Shown: in pieces, positions 1-12,891 of the stretch
How the letters are laid out: the number at the start of each line of letters is the position of its first letter
Position numbering within the stretch: the first letter of the stretch is position 1
Assembly (NCBI RefSeq): GCF_000003605.2
Contig: NW_003146891.1
Span: 1-41,095 of the forward strand
Direction: 5' to 3'
Source: Saccoglossus kowalevskii
Taxonomy: Eukaryota; Hemichordata; Enteropneusta; Harrimaniidae
DNA: 41,095 nt
The notes under the pieces: model-generated
The model's input: the letters and a program-made list of their open reading frames with translations, nothing else
The model's database searches: none
What the model was told of the DNA's origin: nothing
Made by a program: the position numbers and the translations under genes

Positions 1-646
1 AGTTTGTGAGCCGACCCATTAAGTCTGTGGCCATAGTTTGTGAGCCGACCCATGAAGTCTGTGGCTATAGTTTGTGAGCCAACCCATCAAGTCTGTGGCT
101 ATAGTTTGCGAGCCAACCCATCAAGTCTGTGGCTACAGTTTGTGAGCCAACCCATCAAGTCTGTGGCCATAGTTTGTGAGCCGACCCATCAAGTCTGTGG
201 CTATAGTTTGTGAGCCAACCCATCAAGTCTGTGGCTAGAGTTTGTGAGCCAACCCATCAAGTCTGTGGCTATAGTTTGTGAGCCGACCCATCAAGTCTGT
301 GGCCATAGTTTGTGAGCCGACCCATGAAGTCTGTGCCTGCAGTTTGTGAGCCGACCCATCAAGTCTGTGGCTATAGTTTGTGAGCCGACCCATCAAGTCT
401 GTGGCCATAGTTTGTGAGCCGACCCATCAAGTCTGTGGCCATAGTTTGTGAGCCGACCCATTAAGTCTGTGGCCATAGTTTGTGAGCCGACCCATCAAGT
501 CTGTGGCTATAGTTTGTGAGCCGACCCATCAAGTCTGTGGCCATAGTTTGTGAGTCGACCCATCAAGTCTGTGGCTATAGTTTGTGAGCCGACCCATTAA
601 GTCTGTGGCTATAGTTTGTGAGCTGACCCATCAAGTCTGTGGCTAT
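1..646 (+). repeat. Alpha-type module copy with SalI unit, at the window start
   Basis: These 19 units match 24111-24756 unit for unit in my reading, with one difference at base 54 (G in CCCATGAAG here, C there). The order includes a GCGAGCC unit at 103, a GGCTAG-ending unit at 205, a G20 plus PstI unit at 307, a T20 unit at 443, a SalI unit (GAGTCGACCC) at 545, a T20 unit at 579 and a GCTGACC unit at 613. In the partner copy a TTACCC unit lies directly upstream at 24077, and alpha modules carry GCGAGCC 136 bp after TTACCC. The 34 bases immediately before this window are therefore predicted to be a TTACCC unit. Confidence 0.85.
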
Positions 647-1307
647 AGTTTGTGAGCCAACCCATCAAGTCTGTGGCCATAGTTTGTGAGCCAACCCATC
701 AAGTCTGTGGCTATAGTTTGTGAGCCAACCCATCAAGTCTGTGGCTATAGTTTGTGAGCCAACCCATCAAGTCTGTGGCCATAGTTTGTGAGCCAACCCA
801 TCAAGTCTGTGGCCATAGTTTGTGAGCCAACCCATCAAGTCTGTGGCTATAGTTTGTGAGCCAACCCATCAAGTCTGTGGCTATAGTTTGTGAGCCAACC
901 CATCAAGTCTGTGGCTATAGTTTGTGAGCCAACCCATCAAGTCTGTGGCTATAGTTTGTGAGCCAACCCATCAAGTCTGTGGCTATAGTTTGTGAGCCAA
1001 CCCATCAAGTCTGTGGCCATAGTTTGTGAGCCAACCCATCAAGTCTGTGGCTATAGTTTGTGAGCCAACCCATCAAGTCTGTGGCTATAGTTTGTGAGCC
1101 AACCCATCAAGTCTGTGGCCATAGTTTGTGAGCCAACCCATCAAGTCTGTGGCTATAGTTTGTGAGCCGACCCATCAAGTCTGTGGCCATAGTTTGTTAC
1201 CCTACCCATCAAGTCTGTGGCCATAGTTTGTGAGCCGACCCATTAAGTCTGTGGCCATAGTTTGTGAGCCGACCCATCAAGTCTGTGGCTATAGTTTGTG
1301 AGCCAAC

Positions 1308-1319
1308 CCATCAAAGTCT
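1308..1319 (+). repeat. Single-base insertion in a unit (ATCAAAGTC)
   Basis: One extra A in the ATCAAG segment makes this unit 35 bp and is the first break of the exact 34-bp register. From here to the next indel at about 6096 the register is shifted by +1. Confidence 0.9.
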
Positions 1320-4300
1320 GTGGCTATAGTTTGTGAGCCAACCCATCAAGTCTGTGGCCATAGTTTGTGAGCCAACCCATCAAGTCTGTGGCTATAGTTT
1401 GTGAGCCGACCCATCAAGTCTGTGGCCATAGTTTGTGAGCCGACCCATCAAGTCTGTGCCTGCAGTTTGTGAGCCGACCCTTCAAGTCTGTGGCTATAGT
1501 TTGTGAGCCGACCCATCAAGTCTGTGGCCATAGTTTGTGAGCCGACCCATCAAGTCTGTGGCCATAGTTTGTGAGCCGACCCATCAAGTCTGTGGCTATA
1601 GTTTGTGAGCCAACCCATCAAGTCTGTGGCTATAGTTTGTGAGCCGACCCATCAAGTCTGTGGCCATAGTTTGTTACCCTACCCATCAAGTCTGTGGCCA
1701 TAGTTTGTGAGCCGACCCATTAAGTCTGTGGCCATAGTTTGTGAGCCGACCCATCAAGTCTGTGGCTATAGTTTGTGAGCCAACCCATCAAGTCTGTGGC
1801 CATAGTTTGTGAGCCAACCCATCAAGTCTGTGGCCATAGTTTGTGAGCCAACCCATCAAGTCTGTGGCTATAGTTTGTGAGCCAACCCATCAAGTCTGTG
1901 GCTATAGTTTGTGAGCCAACCCATCAAGTCTGTGGCTATAGTTTGTGAGCCAACCCATCAAGTCTGTGGCTATAGTTTGTGAGCCAACCCATCAAGTCTG
2001 TGGCTATAGTTTGTGAGCCGACCCATCAAGTCTGTGGCTATAGTTTGTGAGCGGATCCATCAAGTCTGTGGCTATAGTTTGTGAGCCGACCCATCAAGTC
2101 TGTGGCTATAGTTTGTGAGCCGACCCATCAAGTCTGTGGCTATAGTTTGTGAGCCAACCCATCAAGTCTGTGGCTATAGTTTGTGAGCCAACCCATCAAG
2201 TCTGTGGCCATAGTTTGTGAGCCAACCCATCAAGTCTGTGGCTATAGTTTGTGAGCCAACCCATCAAGTCTGTGGCTATAGTTTGTGAGCCAACCCATCA
2301 AGTCTGTGGCTATAGTTTGTGAGCCAACCCATCAAGTCTGTGGCTATAGTTTGTGAGCCGATCCATCAAGTCTGTGGATATAGTTTGTGAGCCGACCCAT
2401 CAAGTCTGTGGCTATAGTTTGTGAGCCGATCCATCAAGTCTGTGGCTATAGTTTGTGAGCCAACCCATCAAGTCTGTGGCCATAGTTTGTGAGCCAACCC
2501 ATCAAGTCTGTGGCTATAGTTTGTGAGCCAACCCATCAAGTCTGTGGCTATAGTTTGTGAGCCAACCCATCAAGTCTGTGGCTATAGTTTGTGAGCCGAC
2601 CCATCAAGTCTGTGGCCATAGTTTGTGAGCCAACCCATCAAGTCTGTGGCCATAGTTTGTTACCCTACCCATTAAGTCTGTGGCCATAGTTTGTGAGCCG
2701 ACCCATTAAGTCTGTGGCCATAGTTTGTGAGCCGACCCATCAAATCTGTGGCTATAGTTTGTGAGCCAACCCATCAAGTCTGTGGCTATAGTTTGCGAGC
2801 CAACCCATCAAGTCTGTGGCTACAGTTTGTGAGCCAACCCATCAAGTCTGTGGCCATAGTTTGTGAGCCGACCCATCAAGTCTGAGGCCATAGTTTGTGA
2901 GCCAACCCATCAAGTCTGTGGCTATAGTTTGTGAGCCAACCCATCAAGTCTGTGGCCATAGTTTGTGAGCCAACCCATCAAGTCTTTGGCCATAGTTTGT
3001 GAGCCAACCCATCAAGTCTGTGGCTATAGTTTGTGAGCCGACCCATCAAGTCTGTGGCCATAGTTTGTGAGCCAACCCATCAAGTCTGTGGCCATAGTTT
3101 GTGAGCCGACCCATCAAGTCTGTGGCTATAGTTTGTGAGCCGACCCATCAAGTCTGTGGCTATAGTTTGTGAGCCGATCCATCAAGTCTGTGGCTATAGT
3201 TTGTGAGCCGACCCATCAAGTCTGTGGCTATAGTTTGTGAGCCGACCCATTAAGTCTGTGGCTATAGTTTGTGAGCCGACCCATCAAGTCTGTGGCTATA
3301 GTTTGTGAGCCGACCCATCAAGTCTGTGGCTATAGTTTGTGAGCCAACCCATCAAGTCTGTGGCCATAGTTTGTGAGCCAACCCATCAAGTCTGTGGCTA
3401 TAGTTTGTGAGCCAACCCATCAAGTCTGTGGCTATAGTTTGTGAGCCAACCCATCAAGTCTGTGGCTATAGTTTGTGAGCCAACCCATCAAGTCTGTGGC
3501 TATAGTTTGTGAGCCAACCCATCAAGTCTGTGGCTATAGTTTGCGAGCCAACCCATCAAGTCTGTGGCTACAGTTTGTGAGCCAACCCATCAAGTCTGTG
3601 GCCATAGTTTGTGAGCCGACCCATCAAGTCTGAGGCCATAGTTTGTGAGCCAACCCATCAAGTCTGTGGCTATAGTTTGTGAGCCAACCCATCAAGTCTG
3701 TGGCCATAGTTTGTGAGCCAACCCATCAAGTCTGTGGCCATAGTTTGTGAGCCAACCCATCAAGTCTGTGGCTATAGTTTGTGAGCCGACCCATCAAGTC
3801 TGTGGCCATAGTTTGTGAGCCCACCCATCAAGTCTGTGGCCATAGTTTGTGAGCCGACCCATCAAGTCTGTGGCTATAGTTTGTGAGCCGACCCATCAAG
3901 TCTGTGGCTATAGTTTGTGAGCCGACCCATCAAGTCTGTGGCTATAGTTTGTGAGCCGACCCATCAAGTCTGTGGCTATAGTTTGTGAGCCGACCCATCA
4001 AGTCTGTGGCTATAGTTTGTGAGCCGACCCATCAAGTCTGTGGCAATAGTTTGTGAGCCGACCCATCAAGTCTGTGGCCATAGTTTGTGAGCCGACCCAT
4101 CAAGTCTGTGGCCATAGTTTGTTACCCTACCCATCAAGTCTGTGGCCATAGTTTGTGAGCCGACCCATTAAGTCTGTGGCTATAGTTTGTGAGCCGACCC
4201 ATCAAGTCTGTGGCTATAGTTTGTGAGCTGACCCATCAAGTCTGTGGCTATAGTTTGTGAGCCGACCCATCAAGTCTGTGGCTATAGTTTGTGAGCCGAC

Positions 4301-5305
4301 CCATCAAGTCTGTGGCTATAGTTTGTGAGCCAACCCATCAAGTCTGTGGCCATAGTTTGTGAGCCAACCCATCAAGTCTGTGGCTATAGTTTGTGAGCCA
4401 ACCCATCAAGTCTGTGGCTATAGTTTGTGAGCCAACCCATCAAGTCTGTGGCTATAGTTTGTGAGCCAACCCATCAAGTCTGTGGCTATAGTTTGTGAGC
4501 CGATCCATCAAGTCTGTGGCTATAGTTTGTGAGCCGACCCATCAAGTCTGTGGCTATAGTTTGTGAGCCAACCCATCAAGTCTGTGGCCATAGTTTGTGA
4601 GCCGACCCATTAAGTCTGTGGCCATAGTTTGTGAGCCGACCCATTAAGTCTGTGGCCATAGTTTGTGAGCCGACCCATCAAGTCTGTGGCTATAGTTTGT
4701 GAGCCAACCCATCAAGTCTGTGGCTATAGTTTGTGAGCCGACCCATCAAGTCTGTGGCCATAGTTTGTGAGCCGACCCATCAAGTCTGTGGCCATAGTTT
4801 GTGAGCCAACCCATCAAGTCTGTGGCTATAGTTTGTGAGCCGACCCATCAAGTCTGTGGCCATAGTTTGTGAGCCGACCCATTAAGTCTGTGGCTATAGT
4901 TTGTGAGCCGACCCATCAAGTCTGTGGCTATAGTTTGTGAGCCGACCCATCAAGTCTGTGGCTATAGTTTGTGAGCCAACCCATCAAGTCTGTGACCATA
5001 GTTTGTGAGCCAACCCATCAAGTCTGTGGCTATAGTTTGTGAGCCAACCCATCAAGTCTGTGGCTATAGTTTGTGAGCCGACCCATCAAGTCTGTGGCCA
5101 TAGATTGTGAGCTGACCCATCAAGTCTGTGGCCATAGTTTGTTACCCTACCCATCAAGTCTGTGGCCATAGTTTGTGAGCCGACCCATTAAGTCTGTGGC
5201 TATAGTTTGTGAGCCGACCCATCAAGTCTGTGGCTATAGTTTGTGAGCCGACCCATCAAGTCTGTGGCTATAGTTTGTGAGCCAACCCATCAAGTCTGTG
5301 GCTAT

Positions 5306-6225
5306 AGTTTGTGAGCCGACCCATCAAGTCTGTGGCTATAGTTTGTGAGCCAACCCATCAAGTCTGTGGCTATAGTTTGTGAGCCAACCCATCAAGTCTG
5401 TGGCCATAGTTTGTGAGCCAACCCATCAAGTCTGTGGCTATAGTTTGTGAGCCAACCCATCAAGTCTGTGGCTATAGTTTGTGAGCCAACCCATCAAGTC
5501 TGTGGCTATAGTTTGTGAGCCAACCCATCAAGTCTGTGGCCATAGTTTGAGAGCCAACCCATCAAGTCTGTGGCTATAGTTTGTGAGCCGACCCATCAAG
5601 TCTGTGGCTATAGTTTGTGATCCAACCCATCAAGTCTGTGGCCATAGTTTGTTACCCTACCCATTAAGTCTGTGGCCATAGTTTGTGAGCCGACCCATTA
5701 AGTCTGTGGTCATAGTTTGTGAGCCGACCCATCAAATCTGTGGCTATAGTTTGTGAGCCAACCCATCAAGTCTGTGGCTATAGTTTGCGAGCCAACCCAT
5801 CAAGTCTGTGGCTATAGTTTGTGAGCCAACCCATCAAGTCTGTGGCTATAGTTTGCGAGCCAACCCATCAAGTCTGTGGCTATAATTTGTGAGCCAACCC
5901 ATCAAGTCTGTGGCTATAGTTTGTGAGCCAACCCATCAAGTCTGTGGCTATAGTTTGTGAGCCAACCCATCAAGTCTGTGGCCATAGTTTGTGAGCCAAC
6001 CCATCAAGTCTGTGGCTATAGTTTGTGAGCCGACCCATCAAGTCTGTGGCCATAGTTTGTGAGCCAACCCATCAAGTCTGTGGCTATAGTTTGTGAGACA
6101 GACGCCATCAAGTCTGTGGCTATAGTTTGTGAGCTGACCCATCAAGTCTGTGGCTATAGTTTGTGAGCCAACCCATCAAGTCTGTGGCCATAGTTTGTTA
6201 CCCTACCCATCAAGTCTGTGGCCAT
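5306..6225 (+). repeat. Duplicated block, partner at 32991-34009
   Basis: This block shares a series of rare variants with 32991-34009 in the same order: GAGAGCC (5544 and 33229), GTGATCCAACC (5612 and 33297), a TTACCC unit with T20 (5646 and 33331), GTGGTCAT (5680 and 33365), CATCAAATCTG (5714 and 33399), two GCGAGCC units, a GCTATAATTTG junction (5884 and 33568), a GAGAC unit (6088 and 33874), GCTGACC (6124 and 33908) and a closing TTACCC (6192 and 33976). The copies differ by one unit lost near 33568, about four CCGACC units gained at 33738-33873, and small indels. The copies lie about 27.7 kb apart. The tail (GAGAC unit, GCTGACC, CCAACC, TTACCC) also occurs a third time at 17005-17140. 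Confidence 0.85.
6088..6123 (+). repeat. 36-bp unit with two-base insertion (GAGACAGACGCC)
   Basis: This unit reads GTGAGACAGACGCCATC where its relatives at 17005 and 33874 read GTGAGACGACCCATC. It is two bases longer and locally rearranged, and it lies three units before the TTACCC unit at 6192. Confidence 0.85.
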
Positions 6226-7755
6226 AGTTTGTGAGCCGACCCATTAAGTCTGTGGCTATAGTTTGTGAGCCGACCCATCAAGTCTGTGGCTATAGTTTGT
6301 GAGCCGACCCATCAAGTCTGTGGCTATAGTTTGTGAGCCGACCCATCAAGTCTGTGGCTATAGTTTGTGAGCCAACCCATCAAGTCTGTGGCTATAGTTT
6401 GTGAGCCAACCCATCAAGTCTGTGGCTATAGTTTGTGAGCCAACCCATCAAGTCTGTGGCTATAGTTTGTGAGCCAACCCATCAAGTCTGTGGCTATAGT
6501 TTGTGAGCCAACCCATCAAGTCTGTGGCTATAGTTTGTGAGCCAACCCATCAAGTCTGTGGCCATAGTTTGTGAGCCGACCCATCAAGTCTGTGGCTATA
6601 GTTTGTGAGCCGACCCATCAAGTCTGTGGCTATAGTTTGTGAGCCGACCCATCAAGTCTGTGGCTATAGTTTGTGAGCCAACCCATCAAGTCTGTGGCCA
6701 TAGTTTGTGAGCCAACCCATCAAGTCTGTGGCCATAGTTTGTGAGCCAACCCATCAAGTCTGTGGCTATAGTTTGTGAGCCAACCCATCAAGTCTGTGGC
6801 TATAGTTTGTGAGCCAACCCATCAAGTCTGTGGCTATAGTTTGTGAGCCAACCCATCAAGTCTGTGGCTATAGTTTGTGAGCCAACCCATCAAGTCTGTG
6901 GCTATAGTTTGTGAGCCGTCCCATCAAGTCTGTGGCTATAGTTTGTGAACCGACCCATCAAGTCTGTGGCCATAGTTTGTGAGCCAACCCATCAAGTCTG
7001 TGGCCATAGTTTGTGAGCCGACCCATCAAGTCTGTGGCCATAGTTTGTGAGCCGACCCATTAAGTCTGTGGCCATAGTTTGTGAGCCGACCCATCAAGTC
7101 TGTGGCTATAGTTTGTGAGCCGACCCATCAAGTCTGTGGCCATAGTTGGTGAGCCGACCCATCAAGTCTGTGGCCATAGTTTGTTACCCTACCCATCAAG
7201 TCTGTGGCCATAGTTTGTGAGCCGACCCATTAAGTCTGTGGCCATAGTTTGTGAGCCGACCCATCAAGTCTGTGGCTATAGTTTGTGAGCCAACCCATCA
7301 TGTCTGTGGCCATAGTTTGTGAGCCAACCCATCAAGTCTGTGGCTATAGTTTGTGAGCCAACACATCAAGTCTGTGGCTATAGTTTGTGAGCCAACCCAT
7401 CAAGTCTGTGGCTATAGTTTGTGAGCCAACCCATCAAGTCTGTGGCTATAGTTTGTGAGCCAACCCATCAAGTCTGTGGCTATAGTTTGTGAGCCGACCC
7501 ATCAAGTCTGTGGCTATAGTTTGTGAGCCGATCCATCAAGTCTGTGGCTATAGTTTGTGAGCCAACCCATCAAGTCTGTGGCCATAGTTTGTGAGCCAAC
7601 CCATCAAGTTTGTGGCTATAGTTTGTGAGCCAACCCATCAAGTCTGTGGCTATAGTTTGTGAGCCAACCCATCAAGTCTGTGGCCATAGTTTGTGAGCCA
7701 ACCCATCAAGTCTGTGGCTATAGTTTGTGAGCCGACCCATCAAGTCTGTGGCCAT

Positions 7756-9321
7756 AGTTTGTTACCCTACCCATCAAGTCTGTGGCCATAGTTTGTGAGC
7801 CGACCCATTAAGTCTGTGGCCATAGTTTGTGAGCCGACCCATCAAGTCTGTGGCTATAGTTTGTGAGCCAACCCATCAAGTCTGTGGCTATAGTTTGCGA
7901 GCCAACCCATCAAGTCTGTGGCTACAGTTTGTGAGCCAACCCATCAAGTCTGTGGCCATAGTTTGTGAGCCGACCCATCAAGTCTGTGGCTATAGTTTGT
8001 GAGCCAACCCATCAAGTCTGTGGCTATAGTTTGTGAGCCAACCCATCAAGTCTGTGGCCATAGTTTGTGAGCCAACCCATCAAGTCTGTGGCTATAGTTT
8101 GTGAGCCGACCCATCAAGTCTGTGGCCATAGTTTGTGAGCCAACAACATCAAGTCTGTGGCTATAGTTTGTGAGCCGACCCATCAAGTCTGTGGCTATAG
8201 TTTATGAGCCGACCCATCAAGTCTGTGGCTATAGTTTGTGAGCCGACCCATTAAGTCTGTGGCTATACTTTATGAGCCGACCCATCAAGTCTGTGGCCAT
8301 AGTTTGTGAGCCGACCCATCAAGTCTGTGGCCATAGTTTGTGAGCCGACCCATCAAGTCTGTGGCTATAGTTTGTGAGCCAACCCATCAAGTCTGTGGCC
8401 ATAGTTTGTGAGCCGACCCATCAAGTCTGTGGCCATAGTTTGTGAGCCGACCCATCAAGTCTGTGGCTATAGTTTGTGAGCCAACCCATCAAGTCTGTGG
8501 CTATAGTTTGTGAGCAGACCCATTAAGTCTGTGGCTATAGTTTGTGAGCCGACCCATTAAGTCTGTGGCTATAGTTTGTGAGCCGACCCATTAAGTCTGT
8601 GGTCATAGTTTGTGAGCCGACCCATCAAGTCTGTGGCTATAGTTTGTGAGCTGACCCATCAAGTCTGTGGCTACAGTTTGTGAGCCGACCCATTAAGTCT
8701 GTGGCTATAGTTTGTGAGCCGACCCATCAAGTCTGTGGCTATAGTTTGTGAGCCGACCCATCAAGTCTGTGGCTATAGTTTGTGAGCCGACCCATCAAGT
8801 CTGTGGCTATAGTTTGTGAGCAGACCCATTAAGTCTGTGGCTATAGTTTGTGAGCCGACCCATCAAGTCTGTGGCCATAGTTTGTGAGCCAACCCATCAA
8901 GTCTGTGGCTATAGTTTGTGAGCCGACCCATTAAGTCTGTGGCTATAGTTTGTGAGCCAACCCATCAAGTCTGTGGCCATAGTTTGTGAGCCGACCCATC
9001 AAGTCTGTGGCCATAGTTTGTGAGCTGACCCATCAAGTCTGTGGCTACAGTTTGTGAGCCGACCCATTAAGTCTGTGGTTATAGTTTGTGAGCCGACCCA
9101 TCAAGTCTGTGGCTATAGTTTGTGAGCCGACCCATCAAGTCTGTGGCCATAGTTTGTGAGCCAACCCATCAAGTCTGTGGCCATAGTTTGTGAGCCGACC
9201 CATCAAGTCTGTGGCCATAGTTTGTGAGCCGACTCATCAAGTCTGTGGCTATAGTTTGTGAGCCGACCCATCAAGTCTGTGGCTATAGTTTGTGAGCCGA
9301 CCTCATCAAGTCTGTGGCCAT
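7756..9321 (+). repeat. Long irregular module (46 units)
   Basis: This interval between TTACCC units is far longer than the usual 9-25 units and has weak module order. It begins like an alpha module (GCGAGCC at 7892, 136 bp after TTACCC) but from about 8150 is dominated by CCGACC units. Many have T20 (CATTAAG), with GCAGACC units at about 8506 and 8812 and TTTATGAGCC variants near 8201 and 8270. It contains two single-base insertions, CCAACAACATC at 8140-8150 and GACCTCATC at 9299-9307. No PstI or BamHI unit was seen. It looks like an older, less homogenised stretch. Confidence 0.7.
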
Positions 9322-11021
9322 AGTTTGTTACCCTGCCCATCAAGTCTGTGGCCATAGTTTGTGAGCCGACCCATTAAGTCTGTGGCCATAGTTTGTGAGC
9401 CGACCCATCAAGTCTGTGGCTATAGTTTGTGAGCCAACCCATCAAGTCTGTGGCTATAGTTTGCGAGCCAACCCATCAAGTCTGTGGCTACAGTTTGTGA
9501 GCCAACCCATCAAGTCTGTGGCCATAGTTTGTGAGCCGACCCATCAAGTCTGTGGCTATAGTTTGTGAGCCAACCCATCAAGTCTGTGGCTATAGTTTGT
9601 GAGCCAACCCATCAAGTCTGTGGCCATAGTTTGTGAGCCAACCCATCAAGTCTGTGGCTATAGTTTGTGAGCCGACCCATCAAGTCTGTGGCCATAGTTT
9701 GTGAGCCGACCCATCAAGTCTGTGCCTGCAGTTTGTGAGCCGACCCATCAAGTCTGTGGCTATAGTTTGTGAGCCGACCCATCAAGTCTGTGGCCATAGT
9801 TTGTGAGCCGACCCATCAAGTCTGTGGCCATAGTTTGTGAGCCGACCCATCAAGTCTGTGGCTATAGTTTGTGAGCCAACCCATCAAGTCTGTGGCTATA
9901 GTTTGTGAGCCGACCCATCAAGTCTGTGGCCATAGTTTGTTACCCTACCCATCAAGTCTGTGGCCATAGTTTGTGAGCCGACCCATTAAGTCTGTGGCCA
10001 TAGTTTGTGAGCCGACCCATCAAGTCTGTGGCTATAGTTTGTGAGCCAACCCATCAAGTCTGTGGCTATAGTTTGTGAGCCAACCCATCAAGTCTGTGGC
10101 CATAGTTTGTGAGCCAACCCATCAAGTCTGTGGCTATAGTTTGTGAGCCGACCCATCAAGTCTGTGGCCATAGTTTGTGAGCCGACCCATCAAGTCTGTG
10201 CCTGCAGTTTGTGAGCCGACCCTTCAAGTCTGTGGCTATAGTTTGTGAGCCGACCCATCAAGTCTGTGGCCATAGTTTGTGAGCCGACCCATCAAGTCTG
10301 TGGCCATAGTTTGTGAGCCGACCCATCAAGTCTGTGGCTATAGTTTGTGAGCCAACCCATCAAGTCTGTGGCTATAGTTTGTGAGCCGACCCATCAAGTC
10401 TGTGGCCATAGTTTGTTACCCTACCCATCAAGTCTGTGGCCATAGTTTGTGAGCCGACCCATTAAGTCTGTGGCCATAGTTTGTGAGCCGACCCATCAAG
10501 TCTGTGGCTATAGTTTGTGAGCCAACCCATCAAGTCTGTGGCCATAGTTTGTGAGCCAACCCATCAAGTCTGTGGCTATAGTTTGTGAGCCAACCCATCA
10601 AGTCTGTGGCTATAGTTTGTGAGCCAACCCATCAAGTCTGTGGCTATAGTTTGTGAGCCAACCCATCAAGTCTGTGGCTATAGTTTGTGAGCCAACCCAT
10701 CAAGTCTGTGGCTATAGTTTGTGAGCCGACCCATCAAGTCTGTGGCTATAGTTTGTGAGCGGATCCATCAAGTCTGTGGCTATAGTTTGTGAGCCAACCC
10801 ATCAAGTCTGTGGCCATAGTTTGTGAGCCAACCCATCAAGTCTGTGGCTATAGTTTGTGAGCCAACCCATCAAGTCTGTGGCTATAGTTTGTGAGCCAAC
10901 CCATCAAGTCTGTGGCCATAGTTTGTGAGCCAACCCATCAAGTCTGTGGCTATAGTTTGTGAGCCGACCCATCAAGTCTGTGGCTATAGTTTGTGAGCCA
11001 ACCCATCAAGTCTGTGGCCAT
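9322..11021 (+). repeat. Compound higher-order repeat alpha-beta-gamma, copy 1 (50 units)
   Basis: Three modules of 18, 14 and 18 units start at TTACCC units 9322, 9934 and 10410. Alpha holds GCGAGCC at 9458 and PstI at 9730. Beta lacks the GCGAGCC stretch but keeps PstI (10206) and otherwise reads like alpha with four units removed. Gamma has a run of CCAACC units and BamHI at 10750, eight units before the next TTACCC. Total length is 1,700 bp. This is the clearest template for reading the other modules. Confidence 0.82.
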
Positions 11022-12891
11022 AGTTTGTTACCCTACCCATCAAGTCTGTGGCCATAGTTTGTGAGCCGACCCATTAAGTCTGTGGCCATAGTTTGTGAGC
11101 AGACCCATCAAGTCGGTGGCTATAGTTTGTGAGCCAACCCATCAAGTCTGTGGCTATAGTTTGCGAGCCAACCCATCAAGTCTGTGGCTACAGTTTGTGA
11201 GCCAACCCATCAAGTCTGTGGCCATAGTTTGTGAGCTGACCCATCAAGTCTGTGGCTATAGTTTGTGAGCCAACCCATCAAGTCTGTGGCTATAGTTTGT
11301 GAGCCAACCCATCAAGTCTGTGGCCATAGTTTGTGAGCCAACCCATCAAGTCTGTGGCTATAGTTTGTGAGCCGACCCATCAAGTCTGTGGCCATAGTTT
11401 GTGAGCCGACCCATCAAGTATGTGGCTATAGTTTGTGAGCCGACCCATCAAGTCTGTGGCCATAGTTTGTGAGCCGACCCATCAAGTCTGTGGCCATAGT
11501 TTGTGAGCCGACCCATCAAGTCTGTGGCTATAGTTTGTGAGCCGACCCATCAAGTCTGTGGCTATAGTTTGTGAGCCGACCCATCAAGTCTGTGGCTATA
11601 GTTTGTGAGCCGACCCATCAAGTCTGTGGCTATAGTTTGTGAGCCGATCCATCAAGTCTGTGGCTATAGTTTGTGAGCCAACCCATCAAGTCTGTGGCCA
11701 TAGTTTGTGAGCCAACCCATCAAGTCTGTGGCTATAGTTTGTGAGCCGACCCATCAAGTCTGTGGCCATAGTTTGTTACCCTACCCATCAAGTCTGTGGC
11801 CATAGTTTGTGAGCCGACCCATTAAGTCTGTGGCCATAGTTTGTGAGCCGACCCATCAAGTCTGTGGCTATAGTTTGTGAGCCAACCCATCAAGTCTGTG
11901 GCTATAGTTTGTGAGCCAACCCATCAAGTCTGTGGCCATAGTTTGTGAGCCAACCCATCAAGTCTGTGGCTATAGTTTGTGAGCCGACCCATCAAGTCTG
12001 TGGCCATAGTTTGTGAGCCGACCCATCAAGTCTGTGCCTGCAGTTTGTGAGCCGACCCATCAAGTCTGTGGCTATAGTTTGTGAGCCGACCCATCAAGTC
12101 TGTGGCCATAGTTTGTGAGCCGACCCATCAAGTCTGTGGCCATAGTTTGTGAGCCGACCCATCAAGTCTGTGGCCATAGTTTGTGAGCCGACCCATCAAG
12201 TCTGTGGCTATAGTTTGTGAGCCAACCCATCAAGTCTGTGGCTATAGTTTGTGAGCCGACCCATCAAGTCTGTGGCCATAGTTTGTTACCCTACCCATCA
12301 AGTCTGTGGCCATAGTTTGTGAGCCGACCCATTAAGTCTGTGGCCATAGTTTGTGAGCCGACCCATCAAGTCTGTGGCTATAGTTTGTGAGCCAACCCAT
12401 CAAGTCTGTGGCCATAGTTTGTGAGCCAACCCATCAAGTCTGTGGCTATAGTTTGTGAGCCAACCCATCAAGTCTGTGGCTATAGTTTGTGAGCCAACCC
12501 ATCAAGTCTGTGGCTATAGTTTGTGAGCCAACCCATCAAGTCTGTGGCTATAGTTTGTGAGCCAACCCATCAAGTCTGTGGCTATAGTTTGTGAGCCGAC
12601 CCATCAAGTCTGTGGCTATAGTTTGTGAGCGGATCCATCAAGTCTGTGGCTATAGTTTGTGAGCCAACCCATCAAGTCTGTGGCCATAGTTTGTGAGCCA
12701 ACCCATCAAGTCTGTGGCTATAGTTTGTGAGCCAACCCATCAAGTCTGTGGCTATAGTTTGTGAGCCAACCCATCAAGTCTGTGGCCATAGTTTGTGAGC
12801 CAACCCATCAAGTCTGTGGCTATAGTTTGTGAGCTGACCCATCAAGTCTGTGGCTATAGTTTGTGAGCCAACCCATCAAGTCTGTGGCCAT
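11022..12891 (+). repeat. Compound higher-order repeat alpha-beta-gamma, copy 2 (55 units)
   Basis: Modules of 22, 15 and 18 units start at 11022, 11770 and 12280. The alpha module has GCGAGCC at 11158, exactly 136 bp in, but the expected PstI end is absent and a GTATGTGG variant sits nearby at about 11418. Beta carries PstI at 12042. Gamma carries BamHI at 12620, eight units before TTACCC 12892. Total length is 1,870 bp, which equals the BamHI-to-BamHI distance from 10750 to 12620. Confidence 0.8.
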